53,233 nt of DNA from UBA2239 sp050177075 (GCA_050177075.1 JBFXHL010000004.1:1-53233), one strand, 5' to 3'. Positions 25,912 to 33,608 are shown, counted from the first letter of the stretch. Notes: generated by a model from the sequence alone, not told the origin. Numbers and translations are program-made.

Positions 25912-26727
25912 GACCTTTGCGTATCTTCGTCGGGCGCCCGGGGGGTGATGAGGGTGAATTTTGCGCCCTGGTCGGTGTTTTGCACCAGTATTTTTCCATC
26001 CAGGTTTTTCTCGACGATCATTTTCGTCATATACAGCCCGATCCCGGTCCCCTTTTCACGGGTGGTGAAATAGGGGTCGAAAATCTTGTCCATCACTTCC
26101 GGCGCGATGCCACCGGCGTTGTCCTCGACCGCCAGCCGCACTTCCTCGGTTGTCGCGGTCAGATGGACGGTCACCCGGCCATTGGCGACTTGCCGCTCCT
26201 TCAAGAGGTCTTTCGCGTTGGACAGGATGTTCAGCAGGGCCTGGGAATACTGATTGGAGAAACCAAAGATTTTTCCGTCCTGCTCGACGTGCGTGACTAC
26301 CTCGATCCGGTTGTTGCTGAAGGCGGATTCGACCAGGGCCAGGATTTCCTGGAGAACGGCGGCGCTGAAGCGGGTTTTCCGACGGTCGGGCGAAAGAAAT
26401 CGCGGAAGTCGTCGATGGTGGTGGACATGGGGTTGATGATGCGCCGTCCCTCCCACACTTCCCGGTCGAGATAGGCGTCGTTCAGTTCGACTGCCAGGCG
26501 TCGCGGAGGTCGGCGAGCAGCAGGGCGAGCGCGGCGACGATGTCCCGGGCTTCGGCGTCGAAGCGCTCCCGATGGGTGTGTTCGACGATGACGCGGCTGT
26601 AGTGCCAGCCGGCCAGTGACACGAGAGACACGGCGCCGGCCACCAGCTTGCCGAGGTGGGCGTGCCAGCGCGGGGTGCCGATTCCCTCCGTCGAAACGGT
26701 TTCCTCAGGCTCGACTTGCTTCACCAA
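25908..26727 (-). pseudogene. Degraded sensor histidine kinase (internal deletion and two frameshifts)
   Basis: Three frames together resemble parts of one kinase. The first (26727 to about 26490) has a membrane helix and a CHASE-like beginning (HRERFDAEARDIVA), then reads directly into LLLADLRDAWQ of a HisKA helix. The second (about 26490-26396) gives ELNDAYLDREVWEGRRIINP and TTIDDFRDFFRP. The third (about 26396-25908) gives the ATPase domain, with VEDNAGGIAPEVMDKIF and GTGIGLYMTKMIVE. The body of the sensor and the phosphorylatable His are missing. A 182-aa ORF from 26456 could still express the ATPase part. Sequencing error could explain the frameshifts but not the deletion. Confidence 0.65.
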
Positions 26728-26778
26728 GGCCCCTCTTGTCCGAGGCGCTTCGCGGAGGTTCGGCGCGGCTTTCCGTTC

Positions 26779-27354
26779 CTATTCCCCGGCTTCGTTGGCC
26801 GCCGGGAAAAGCTCGGTGATGGCTTTTTTCAGGGTCTTGACCATTTCAGGCACTTCGATGTCCATGATCTGGTCGACGATCCAGCTCTTGTCCTGCTGCG
26901 GCAGTCGATCCATGATGCGCAGGCCGAGATAGCGGACGAAAGCGAAATCCGGCCCGTCCTCGGCATACCCGAAAGTGGCGTAGTCATCGGCCCGCTCGTT
27001 GAGGCGGGCGATGAACTGGCCCTTGTAGTCGGCCGTGGTGTCCACCCCGGGGACGTCGAGCACGTTGTCATGGAGGATTTCCCCCAGGCGGTTGGCCAGG
27101 GCGGTGACGAAGGCGGTGCGCTGTTCGAGGGAGAATTTCTCGTAGGCCATGCGGTCGGCGAGCTGGATCAGGAAGTAGAGTATCTCGGCGATGATGGCGT
27201 AGCCCTGGGCCGGGTCGGTGATGCGGTAGCCTTCCTTGCGCAGGTTGCCGATGGTTCCCGAGGCCAGGCGCCAGCAGATCAGCGCCACCACGCTGGCGGA
27301 CTGGGCGCTGTCGCCGGTGTGGGCGGTGTTGTGCCACTGGGTCTTTATTCGCAT
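26779..27354 (-). CDS. Hypothetical protein, 191 aa
   Basis: I do not recognise this family. The protein is mostly helical and soluble, with ICWRLASGTIGNLRKEGYRI near the N-terminus and an acidic, helical C-terminus (VDQIMDIEVPEMVKTLKKAI). No metal-binding or catalytic motif is evident. The ATG at 27354 overlaps the sulfurtransferase stop by 10 bp, so the two are translationally coupled. This places it with sulfur metabolism by context only. Confidence 0.75.
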   Translation of the reverse strand: MRIKTQWHNTAHTGDSAQSASVVALICWRLASGTIGNLRKEGYRITDPAQGYAIIAEILYFLIQLADRMAYEKFSLEQRTAFVTALANRLGEILHDNVLDVPGVDTTADYKGQFIARLNERADDYATFGYAEDGPDFAFVRYLGLRIMDRLPQQDKSWIVDQIMDIEVPEMVKTLKKAITELFPAANEAGE

Positions 27355-28214
27355 AGCAGCCCCGTTTCGCCGGTTTCGACGGGCCGGGAGGGATCGGTGA
27401 TCCACTCGCTCCAGGAACCCGGGTAGAGCAGGGAGCCGGACAGGCCGGCATGCTCCATGGCCAGGATGTTGTGGCAGGCGGTGACGCCGGAGCCGCAGCT
27501 GTGGATGACGCGGCTGGGGGGAACGTCGCCGAGGATGTTGAGATAGATCTCGCGCAGTTCCTCGGTGGGCAGGTAGGTGCCGTCCAGGTCGAGGTTTTCC
27601 TCGAAGGGCCAGTTGAACGTGCCGGGAATGTGGCCGGCTACCGGGTCGAGGGGTTCCACGTCGCCGGTGAAGCGCATCTCGGGACGAGCGTCGAGAACCT
27701 TCCACCGTCTGTCTCGGCGGGCGGCGTCCACTTGGGAAACGTCAACCCACAGGGCGCGATGGGGCGTGGCGTGGAAGACGGCGGGGCGGATTTCCGGCGG
27801 GGCGGCGGTCACCGGCCGCTGTTCCTTGTTGTGCCATTTCGGGTAACCCCCGTCCAGCAGCGCGACCTTCTCGTGGCCGAGCCAGCGCAGCAGCCACCAC
27901 AGGCGCACCGCCATGGCGCCGAAGCTGTCGTCGTACACCACCACCTGGCTGTCGGCGCTGACGCCCCAGCGGCCCAGTTTCTCCGCCAGGACGTTCGGGT
28001 CGGGCAGGGGGTGGCGGCCGGTGGTTTCGGTGGCCGGCGCGGACAGGTCTTCGTCCAGGTGGGCGTAGCGGGCCCCGGGGATATGGCCGTGGGCGTATGC
28101 GCGGCGACCGGCCTCAGGGTCGGTGAGAGTGGTGCGACAATCGAACACGATCCATTCCGGGTCGTCCAGATGGGCCGCGAGTTCGGAAGTGCTGACGAGA
28201 GTAGTGAATTTCAT
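27345..28214 (-). CDS. sseA: Sulfurtransferase (thiosulfate / 3-mercaptopyruvate, two rhodanese domains)
   Basis: A 289-aa tandem rhodanese. The N-terminal domain is inactive, and the C-terminal domain carries the active-site loop CGSGVT (C240-T245, in HSCGSGVTACHN). The CGSGVT loop is typical of mercaptopyruvate sulfurtransferases. It transfers sulfane sulfur to thiols or cyanide and may feed persulfide into the adjacent dsr pathway. No signal peptide, so cytoplasmic. It follows the terminator of the DsrC-like gene. Confidence 0.92.
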   Translation of the reverse strand: MKFTTLVSTSELAAHLDDPEWIVFDCRTTLTDPEAGRRAYAHGHIPGARYAHLDEDLSAPATETTGRHPLPDPNVLAEKLGRWGVSADSQVVVYDDSFGAMAVRLWWLLRWLGHEKVALLDGGYPKWHNKEQRPVTAAPPEIRPAVFHATPHRALWVDVSQVDAARRDRRWKVLDARPEMRFTGDVEPLDPVAGHIPGTFNWPFEENLDLDGTYLPTEELREIYLNILGDVPPSRVIHSCGSGVTACHNILAMEHAGLSGSLLYPGSWSEWITDPSRPVETGETGLLCE

Positions 28215-28230
28215 GGCCGTCCAGAAAAGG

Positions 28231-28259
28231 AAAAAGCCGGAAACCTGGCGGTTTCCGGC
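28231..28259 (-). terminator. Rho-independent terminator of the dsrC-like operon
   Basis: On the minus strand GCCGGAAACC and GGTTTCCGGC form a perfect 10-bp stem with a 4-nt loop, followed by TTTTTCCTTTT. It lies 21 bp after the stop of the DsrC-like gene and before sseA, so it separates the two leftward units. Confidence 0.9.
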
Positions 28260-28280
28260 CGTGGTAGGCCGGGAGTCCGG

Positions 28281-28613
28281 TTAATAGCCGCCTTTGCCGA
28301 AGGGCTTGGGCAGGCCGGCGATCTTGGCGGACTGACGGTTGGGCTGCATCGGGAACAGGCTGTAGAGGTGCTTTTTCCAGTCGGTGCCGGGGTGCTCTTC
28401 GTCGAAGTCCTTGCACATATTGCGGAAGTTTGGGGTGTGGCCGTCTTCCTTGTACTTCTCGCGCATGTAGTTGATTACCAGCCAGTGTTCATCGGTGAGC
28501 TTGATGCCTTCGGCTTCGGCGATCACCGGCGGCACGTCGTCGCTGTAGTTGGCTTCGACCAGGAAACCCTCGTCGTCCACTTCCAGCTCTTCACCGTTAA
28601 CAACATAACCCAT
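28281..28613 (-). CDS. DsrC/TusE-family protein lacking the redox cysteines (RspA-like)
   Basis: A 110-aa DsrC-family protein with the conserved arm IAGLPKPFG near the C-terminus. Both cysteines that carry persulfide or trisulfide in DsrC are replaced: the arm reads SAKIAGLPKPFGKGGY, where true DsrC has CKIAGLPKPTGC. Family members without the cysteines have been grouped as RspA (regulatory sulfur-related proteins). It cannot carry sulfur in the usual way and may act as a regulator or competitor of DsrC. It is encoded divergently from the dsr operon, with a good ribosome-binding site (aaggagg) upstream. Confidence 0.9.
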   Translation of the reverse strand: MGYVVNGEELEVDDEGFLVEANYSDDVPPVIAEAEGIKLTDEHWLVINYMREKYKEDGHTPNFRNMCKDFDEEHPGTDWKKHLYSLFPMQPNRQSAKIAGLPKPFGKGGY

Positions 28614-28685
28614 GGTATTTCCTCCTTGCTAATTGCCAGTTGATTACTCGGCCAATGGCGGAAGCCGCCGGCCACTCTTTGAAAA

Positions 28686-29327
28686 CTACCCCCCGACGGG
28701 GGCGAAGGACTTGTGGGGCACGAAAAGTCCGCACCCCAGTTCCCGATGCATCCCCAGCCCCGTTTCCTGCAGGGCGATGGATTGCTCATCGGTCAAATTG
28801 TACAACGCTAGGCTGTAGGTTGTGATCTTGCCGCCGGCGCTGTTGAGTACGTGGGCCTTGCCGCACACCATGCGGCAAGGGATATTGCGCGTCTTCAGCG
28901 CCTCCTGGATGTCGGCGGCGAAGTCGGCTTCCGCCTCGTGGCCGGTGGTCACGTAGTAGGCGTGGATGGCGCCGTAGGGCATGAGCTCCTTTTCCTTCGG
29001 CTTGCCGACGGTGACGGCGTGACCGCCCAGGTCCAGGGTGGCGCCGACCAGGCCGTGCAGGCTCCCGGCTTCCTCGCGTCTGACGCGAAGGGTCAGGTTG
29101 GCGCGCCGGGACAGGATGATGGTGTCGTTTTCCGTTACCGAGCCGCGAATGGGGTGGACGCCGATATCCGTCCTGCCGGCGAGCCGGGGCAGGACGCGAA
29201 CGATCTCCGCCCACAGCAGGTGGCCGTGGTCGAAGGGGATCTCGCGCCCGTCGAGGTGGAAAACCACGTCCACCGACGCGGCGACGACGGGGGTGTCGTC
29301 CGTGGCTGGCCAGTACTCTTGCGTCAT
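28686..29327 (-). CDS. Orphan Cas6/Cmx6-like protein
   Basis: A 213-aa protein resembling CRISPR endoribonuclease Cas6 of the Cmx6 (I-MYXAN) type. It has the N-terminal segment VDVVFHLDGREIPFDHGHLL, the GVHPIRGS block, and the C-terminal LQETGLGMHRELGCGLFVP, a glycine-rich loop typical of Cas6 RAMP folds. His residues in FDHGH and GMHRE could be catalytic. There are no other cas genes and no repeat array in the window. I chose the ATG at 29327, which overlaps the upstream small gene (ATGA), so the two are coupled. The fold assignment is from memory of family motifs; the role is unknown. Confidence 0.7.
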   Translation of the reverse strand: MTQEYWPATDDTPVVAASVDVVFHLDGREIPFDHGHLLWAEIVRVLPRLAGRTDIGVHPIRGSVTENDTIILSRRANLTLRVRREEAGSLHGLVGATLDLGGHAVTVGKPKEKELMPYGAIHAYYVTTGHEAEADFAADIQEALKTRNIPCRMVCGKAHVLNSAGGKITTYSLALYNLTDEQSIALQETGLGMHRELGCGLFVPHKSFAPVGG

Positions 29328-29548
29328 TCTGCGGGTCCGAGGTCTTTCTGCTGCTTCGCCCAGTCCAGCATGGCGCTGGCCCAGCGTTCGGCGGTCTGCT
29401 TGTCGATGTCGAAAATGGTGAAGCGCTTGCCCTCCCGGATGCGCAGGCGCAGGGAAGTGAAGCCGGCTTCGTGGTCGACGCTCTGCAGTTCGATGTCCTG
29501 GCCGCCGAAGGGGCCGGTGAATTTGTCCAACGTGTTTGCCTGGTCCAT
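29324..29548 (-). CDS. Small conserved-looking protein, 74 aa, partner of the Cas6-like gene
   Basis: An acidic protein starting MDQANTLDKFTGPFGGQDIE, with a central RLRIREGKRFTIFDIDKQ and a terminal helix with two tryptophans. I do not know its function. The ATG at 29548 has a suitably spaced Shine-Dalgarno (ggaagg); a TTG three codons upstream is too close to it. The stop overlaps the Cas6-like start by 4 bp. It is the first gene of the unit divergent from dsrA. Confidence 0.75.
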   Translation of the reverse strand: MDQANTLDKFTGPFGGQDIELQSVDHEAGFTSLRLRIREGKRFTIFDIDKQTAERWASAMLDWAKQQKDLGPAE

Positions 29549-29984
29549 ATATATCAATGCCTTCCGGTGTCGCCTCCGAAGTGCATACCCCAGTGGGGTT
29601 ATTGGCGCGAAGGGAGGGTGCCTCTAACATTCGGTCCGGGAATTATAACCACGGCGGGCCGGTCTTCAATGGCCGAAAGGCCTGATAGCCTTTTTTGATA
29701 AGTTGGCACTACCCCATATGGGTAGTATGCAGAGAAGGCGCTATTTGACTAGGATACGTGAAAGTGTCCGGTCTGGTGCGCGAGACGCGGAATTCCTCGG
29801 TTGGGCGTATAGACAGCCGAGGGATTTTTTTCTCTGGCGCCCGTGGCCGAAAAACGACGAACCGCCGTTACGGCTGGCTCGATGAGGGGTGATAGGTCGG
29901 CTGCGGAGTTTTGGCGCGGCGGGCCCGGCAGGACTGGCATACCAGGATCACGCAACCGCATAAATTTTGTTAGGAGAAACCACT
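29549..29984. promoter_or_regulatory. Divergent intergenic region upstream of the dsr operon
   Basis: These 436 bp hold no convincing gene; the 60-codon plus-strand frame at 29703-29885 has no ribosome-binding site and looks random. The region must carry the promoters of both the dsr operon and the leftward DsrC-like/Cas6-like unit. It contains a GGCC-GAAA-GGCC hairpin (near 29670-29681) followed by a T-run at 29691, and the inverted repeat listed separately. The dsrA ribosome-binding site is taggag at 29971-29976. Confidence 0.7.
29708..29726. promoter_or_regulatory. Inverted repeat ACTACCC-N5-GGGTAGT, candidate operator
   Basis: Perfect 7-bp arms with a 5-nt spacer (catat) lie about 260 bp before dsrA and 160 bp before the divergent gene. 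Size and symmetry fit a dimeric regulator. A TTGATA at 29695-29700 just upstream could be a -35 element. The cognate regulator is unknown. Confidence 0.45.
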
Positions 29985-31286
29985 ATGGCTAAGAAAATGC
30001 ACGATACGCCAAATCTTGACGAGCTGGAAAAGGGCCCTTGGCCCAGTTTTGTGACCGGCCTCAAGCGTCTGGCCGCGGAAAACGACATGATGGTTGACCT
30101 GCTGGGTCAGCTGGAAACGTCCTACAAGACCAGGAAGGGTTACTGGAAGGGTGGTACCGTTGGCGTGTTGGGTTACGGCGGTGGCGTTATCCCCCGTTTC
30201 ACCGAGCTGAAGGACGAGAACGAGCAGCCCCTGTTCCCCGACGCCGCTTCCTTCCATACCCTGCGTATCATGCCCCCCGCCGGCATGCACTACGACACCA
30301 AGACCCTGCGCAAGATGTGCGACATTTGGCAGAAGCACGGCTCCGGTCTGATCGCTCTGCACGGCCAGTCCGGCGACATCATGTTCCAGGGCATCACTAC
30401 CGAGAACGTCCAGCCCGCCTTCGACGAGTTCAACGAAATGGGCTTTGACCTGGGTGGCGCCGGTCCCGCCGTGCGTACCTCCACCGCTTGCATCGGCGCC
30501 GCTCGCTGCGAGCAGTCCTGCTACGACGAGGGTAAGGCCATGCGCATGACCGTGAACGCCTACCTGGACGAGATGCACCGCCCCGCCCTGCCCTACAAGT
30601 TCAAGTTCAAGTTCTCCGGCTGCCCCAACGACTGCGCCAACGCCGTCCAGCGCGCCGACATGGCTGTGATCGGTACCTGGCGCGACAACATGCAGACCGA
30701 CGATGCCCTGGGCAAGAAGTGGTTCGCCAAGCACGGCATGGACGAGCTGGTGAACGACGTGATCTCCCGTTGCCCCAGCAAGGCCATCAGCCTGAAGGAC
30801 ACCGCCAAGGTTTCCAAGGGCGAGAAGATCTCCGCCGTGGCCATCAACGACAGCCAGTCCCTGGAAATCGACAACGGCAGCTGCGTCCGCTGCATGCACT
30901 GCATCAACGTCATGACCGGCGCCCTGGCCCCCGGCAACGACAAGGGCGTGACCGTTCTGGTTGGCGGTAAGCGTACCCTGAAGATCGGTGATCTGATGGG
31001 TACCGTGGTGGTTCCGTTCATGAAGATGGAAAGCGACGAGGACTACGAAGCCCTGGTGGAGCTGGCCGGCAACTTCATCGACTTCTTCGCCGAAAACGCC
31101 CTGGAGCACGAGCGTACCGGCGAGATGATCGAGCGTATCGGCCTGGTCAACTTCCTGGAAGGCGTCGGTCTGGAAATCGATCCGAGCATGATCATTCATC
31201 CCCGTACCAACCCCTATGTCCGCATGGACGGCTGGGACGAGGAAGTGGCCAAATGGAACGAGCGCCAAGCTTCCAAGACGGCTTGA
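29985..31286 (+). CDS. dsrA: Reverse dissimilatory sulfite reductase, alpha subunit
   Basis: A 433-aa subunit. The siroheme-[4Fe-4S] site has C169-X5-C175 (ACIGAARCEQSC) and C213-X3-C217 (SGCPNDC). The inserted ferredoxin domain has C300-VRC-MHC306. With DsrB it oxidises DsrC-bound sulfane sulfur to sulfite in the cytoplasm. I use the ATG at 29985 because taggag is 9 nt upstream; an ATG at 29967 lacks one. Codon use is strongly biased (cgt, ggt, aag), as for a very highly expressed gene. The dsrEFH and dsrL genes show that the oxidative direction is meant. Confidence 0.98.
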   Translation: MAKKMHDTPNLDELEKGPWPSFVTGLKRLAAENDMMVDLLGQLETSYKTRKGYWKGGTVGVLGYGGGVIPRFTELKDENEQPLFPDAASFHTLRIMPPAGMHYDTKTLRKMCDIWQKHGSGLIALHGQSGDIMFQGITTENVQPAFDEFNEMGFDLGGAGPAVRTSTACIGAARCEQSCYDEGKAMRMTVNAYLDEMHRPALPYKFKFKFSGCPNDCANAVQRADMAVIGTWRDNMQTDDALGKKWFAKHGMDELVNDVISRCPSKAISLKDTAKVSKGEKISAVAINDSQSLEIDNGSCVRCMHCINVMTGALAPGNDKGVTVLVGGKRTLKIGDLMGTVVVPFMKMESDEDYEALVELAGNFIDFFAENALEHERTGEMIERIGLVNFLEGVGLEIDPSMIIHPRTNPYVRMDGWDEEVAKWNERQASKTA

Positions 31287-31321
31287 GTTGAACGAACTTA
31301 ATCAAGAATTGGAGAGAGAAT

Positions 31322-32392
31322 ATGGCTGAATTGCGTCAACCCATCGAGAGCGGTGTGCCAGATCACATGCCCTATCTGCACCCGGCTTTCAGGAAGAACT
31401 ACGGTCAGTGGAAGTACCATGACCGTCCCCGTGCCGGCGTCCTGCATCACGTGGCCAAGAGCGGCGACGAGATCTGGACCGTCCGCGCGGGCACCCAGCG
31501 CCAGATGGACCACTACACCGTGCGCAAGCTGTGCGACATCGCCGACCAGTTCTGCGACGGCCACCTGCGCTTCACCGTGCGTTCCAACGTGGAATTCACC
31601 GTCACCGAAGAGTCCAAGGTCGAGCCCCTGATCGCAGAGCTGAACAAGAACGGCTTCCCCGTGGGTGGCACCGGTCCTTCCGTGTCCATGATTTCCCACA
31701 CCCAGGGCTGGCTGCACTGCGACATCCCCGGCACCGACGCCTCCGGCGTGGTGAAGGCGCTGATGGACGAGTTGTACGAAGAGTTCGTCAACGAGCAGAT
31801 GCCCAACCGCGTCAAGCTCACCACCTCCTGCTGCGAAATCAACTGCGGCGGCCAGGGTGACATCGCCATCATCGTTCAGCACACCAAGCCGCCCAAGATC
31901 AACCACGACCTGGTGGCCAACGTTTGCGAGCGTCCTTCCGTGGTGGCCCGCTGCCCCGTGGCGGCTATCCGTCCCGCCCTGGTGAATGGCAAGCCCTCCC
32001 TGGAGGTGGACGAGAAGAAGTGCGTCTGCTGCGGCGCCTGCTTCCCTCCCTGTCCCCCGATGCAGATCAACGATCCCGAGCACTCCAAGATCGCGATCTG
32101 GGTTGGCGGCAAGCACTCCAACGCCCGTATCCGTCCCCAGTTCCACAAGCTGGTGGCCGCTGGCCTGCCCAACAACGCTCCCCGCTGGCCCGAAGTGGCT
32201 GCCGTGGTGAAGAAGATTCTCCATGTCTACAAGGAAGATGCCCGTCCTTGGGAGCGGATTTCCGACTGGGTGGAGCGCATTGGTTGGCCTCAGTTCTTCG
32301 AGAAGACCGGTCTGCCGTTCACCAAGTACCTGATCGACGACTGGCGCGGTTCCCGTAACAGCCTCAATGCGTCGGCTCATATCCGTTTCTAA
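31322..32392 (+). CDS. dsrB: Reverse dissimilatory sulfite reductase, beta subunit
   Basis: A 356-aa subunit carrying the catalytic siroheme site with TTSCCEINCGGQGD (C170, C171, C175) and an upstream Cys in WLHCDIPG. The ferredoxin cluster is C234-VCC-GAC-FPPC244. It forms the alpha2-beta2 enzyme with DsrA and docks the DsrC arm. It starts 35 bp after dsrA with gagagaa upstream of the ATG. Confidence 0.98.
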   Translation: MAELRQPIESGVPDHMPYLHPAFRKNYGQWKYHDRPRAGVLHHVAKSGDEIWTVRAGTQRQMDHYTVRKLCDIADQFCDGHLRFTVRSNVEFTVTEESKVEPLIAELNKNGFPVGGTGPSVSMISHTQGWLHCDIPGTDASGVVKALMDELYEEFVNEQMPNRVKLTTSCCEINCGGQGDIAIIVQHTKPPKINHDLVANVCERPSVVARCPVAAIRPALVNGKPSLEVDEKKCVCCGACFPPCPPMQINDPEHSKIAIWVGGKHSNARIRPQFHKLVAAGLPNNAPRWPEVAAVVKKILHVYKEDARPWERISDWVERIGWPQFFEKTGLPFTKYLIDDWRGSRNSLNASAHIRF

Positions 32393-32413
32393 GCAGTAAC
32401 GCGCATGTGAAAC

Positions 32414-32446
32414 GACCCTCCTGTCCCTATCCGGGGCGGGAGGGTC
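32414..32446 (+). other. Stem-loop between dsrB and dsrE
   Basis: GACCCTCC and GGAGGGTC pair perfectly (8 bp), with further CCC/GGGG pairing inside the loop. No T-run follows, so this is more likely an mRNA-stabilising or processing hairpin than a terminator. It would help keep dsrAB message more abundant than the downstream genes. Confidence 0.6.
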
Positions 32447-32470
32447 AATAATGACTAAGAGGTTGATGGG

Positions 32471-32863
32471 ATGAAATTTGGAATCATGGTTAGTGAGGGG
32501 CCCTACACTCACCAAGCATCGGACAGCGCCTACAACTTTGCCAAGGCTGCGCTGGAAAAAGGCCACGAAATTTATCGCGTGTTCTTCTACCACGATGGCG
32601 TGAACAACAGCACGGCCTTCACCACTCCGCCCCAGGACGATCGCAACATCGTCAACCGCTGGTCCGAACTGGCCCAGCAGCATAATCTGGATCTGGTGGT
32701 GTGCGTGGCTGCTGCCCAGCGTCGCGGCATCGTTGATGCCGACGAGCAGAAGCGTCACGGCAAGAGCGGCAACAACCTGGCTCCCGGCTTCCGGATCTCC
32801 GGTCTGGGGCAGCTGGTGGAAGCCGGCATCCAGTGCGACCGCCTGGTAACGTTTGGTGATTGA
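32471..32863 (+). CDS. dsrE: Sulfurtransferase subunit DsrE
   Basis: A 130-aa TusD-like subunit. Active-site Cys78 lies in DLVVCVAAAQRRG, matching the sulfur-accepting Cys of Allochromatium DsrE. DsrE2F2H2 takes sulfur from upstream donors such as TusA or rhodanese and passes it to DsrC. The presence of DsrEFH is a marker of sulfur oxidisers. The gene is followed 13 bp later by dsrF. Confidence 0.97.
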   Translation: MKFGIMVSEGPYTHQASDSAYNFAKAALEKGHEIYRVFFYHDGVNNSTAFTTPPQDDRNIVNRWSELAQQHNLDLVVCVAAAQRRGIVDADEQKRHGKSGNNLAPGFRISGLGQLVEAGIQCDRLVTFGD

Positions 32864-32876
32864 GGGAGAAAGAGTG

Positions 32877-33266
32877 ATGGACGAAATGGGCATGGAAGAA
32901 GGCGGCGCCGTCAAAAAATTCATGTTCGTCAACCGCAAGGCACCCCACGGCACGATTTACGCCCTGGAAGGTCTGGAAGTGGTGCTGATTTCCGCTGCGT
33001 TCGACCAGGACGTGAGCCTTGCGTTCTGCGACGACGGCGTGTACGAGCTGAAGAAAGGTCAGGACACCAAGGGCATCGGCGTGAAGAACTTCTCGCCCAC
33101 TTACCGCGCCCTGGAAGGTTATGACATCGAGAAGCTGTATGTGGAAAAAGAGTCCCTGGAGGCCCGGGGATTGACCGAAGACGACCTCCTGGTGGATGTC
33201 CAGGTGCTGAGCTCCGCCGAGCTGGGCGCCCTGATGGACGAACAGGACGTGGTCATCAGCTTCTGA
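32877..33266 (+). CDS. dsrF: Sulfurtransferase subunit DsrF
   Basis: A 129-aa TusC-like subunit of the DsrEFH hexamer, recognised by KKFMFVNRKAPHGTIYALEG and DVSLAFCDDGVYEL. I place the start at ATG 32877, which has gagggagaa upstream; a longer frame begins inside dsrE. The subunit has a structural role in the complex. Confidence 0.96.
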   Translation: MDEMGMEEGGAVKKFMFVNRKAPHGTIYALEGLEVVLISAAFDQDVSLAFCDDGVYELKKGQDTKGIGVKNFSPTYRALEGYDIEKLYVEKESLEARGLTEDDLLVDVQVLSSAELGALMDEQDVVISF

Positions 33267-33276
33267 CGGAGGACAT

Positions 33277-33576
33277 ATGCTGCACATTATCAACAAATCG
33301 CCCTTCGAAAACAGCACTCTCGACAGCTGCTTGCGCATTGCCAAAAGCGGTGGCGCGGTGCTGCTGATCGAAGATGCCGTGTTTGCCGCCACCAAAGGCA
33401 GCGCGGCGGAATCCAAGATCAAGCAAGCAATGGCTGGGATGAAGGTGTATGCCCTCCAGCCCGACCTGGCTGCCCGCGGTGTCGCCGACCGTGTCATTGA
33501 CGGCGTGACCTTGGTAGACTATGCAGGCTTTGTGGACTTGGTTGCGGAAAATCCCAAGCTACAGTCCTGGCTGTAA
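33277..33576 (+). CDS. dsrH: Sulfurtransferase subunit DsrH
   Basis: A 99-aa TusB-like subunit beginning MLHIINKSPFENSTLDSCLR, with the conserved Cys at 18. It completes the DsrEFH complex. A ggagg lies just before the ATG and dsrF ends 10 bp upstream. Confidence 0.96.
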   Translation: MLHIINKSPFENSTLDSCLRIAKSGGAVLLIEDAVFAATKGSAAESKIKQAMAGMKVYALQPDLAARGVADRVIDGVTLVDYAGFVDLVAENPKLQSWL

Positions 33577-33608
33577 TCTTTGACTCACCCCTTTGTTAGG
33601 AGAAAGTA

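Noticed and set aside
29668..29698. Terminator-like GGCC-GAAA-GGCC hairpin and T-run before dsrA
   Set aside because: The stem is only 4 bp, the T-run is about 9 nt away, and no plus-strand gene precedes it; a leader attenuator is possible but not supported.
29703..29885. 60-codon plus-strand frame in the dsr intergenic region
   Set aside because: No ribosome-binding site, no recognisable sequence, and it overlaps the probable control elements.
28281..29984. CRISPR array near the Cas6-like gene
   Set aside because: I looked for regularly spaced direct repeats and found none here or elsewhere in the window.
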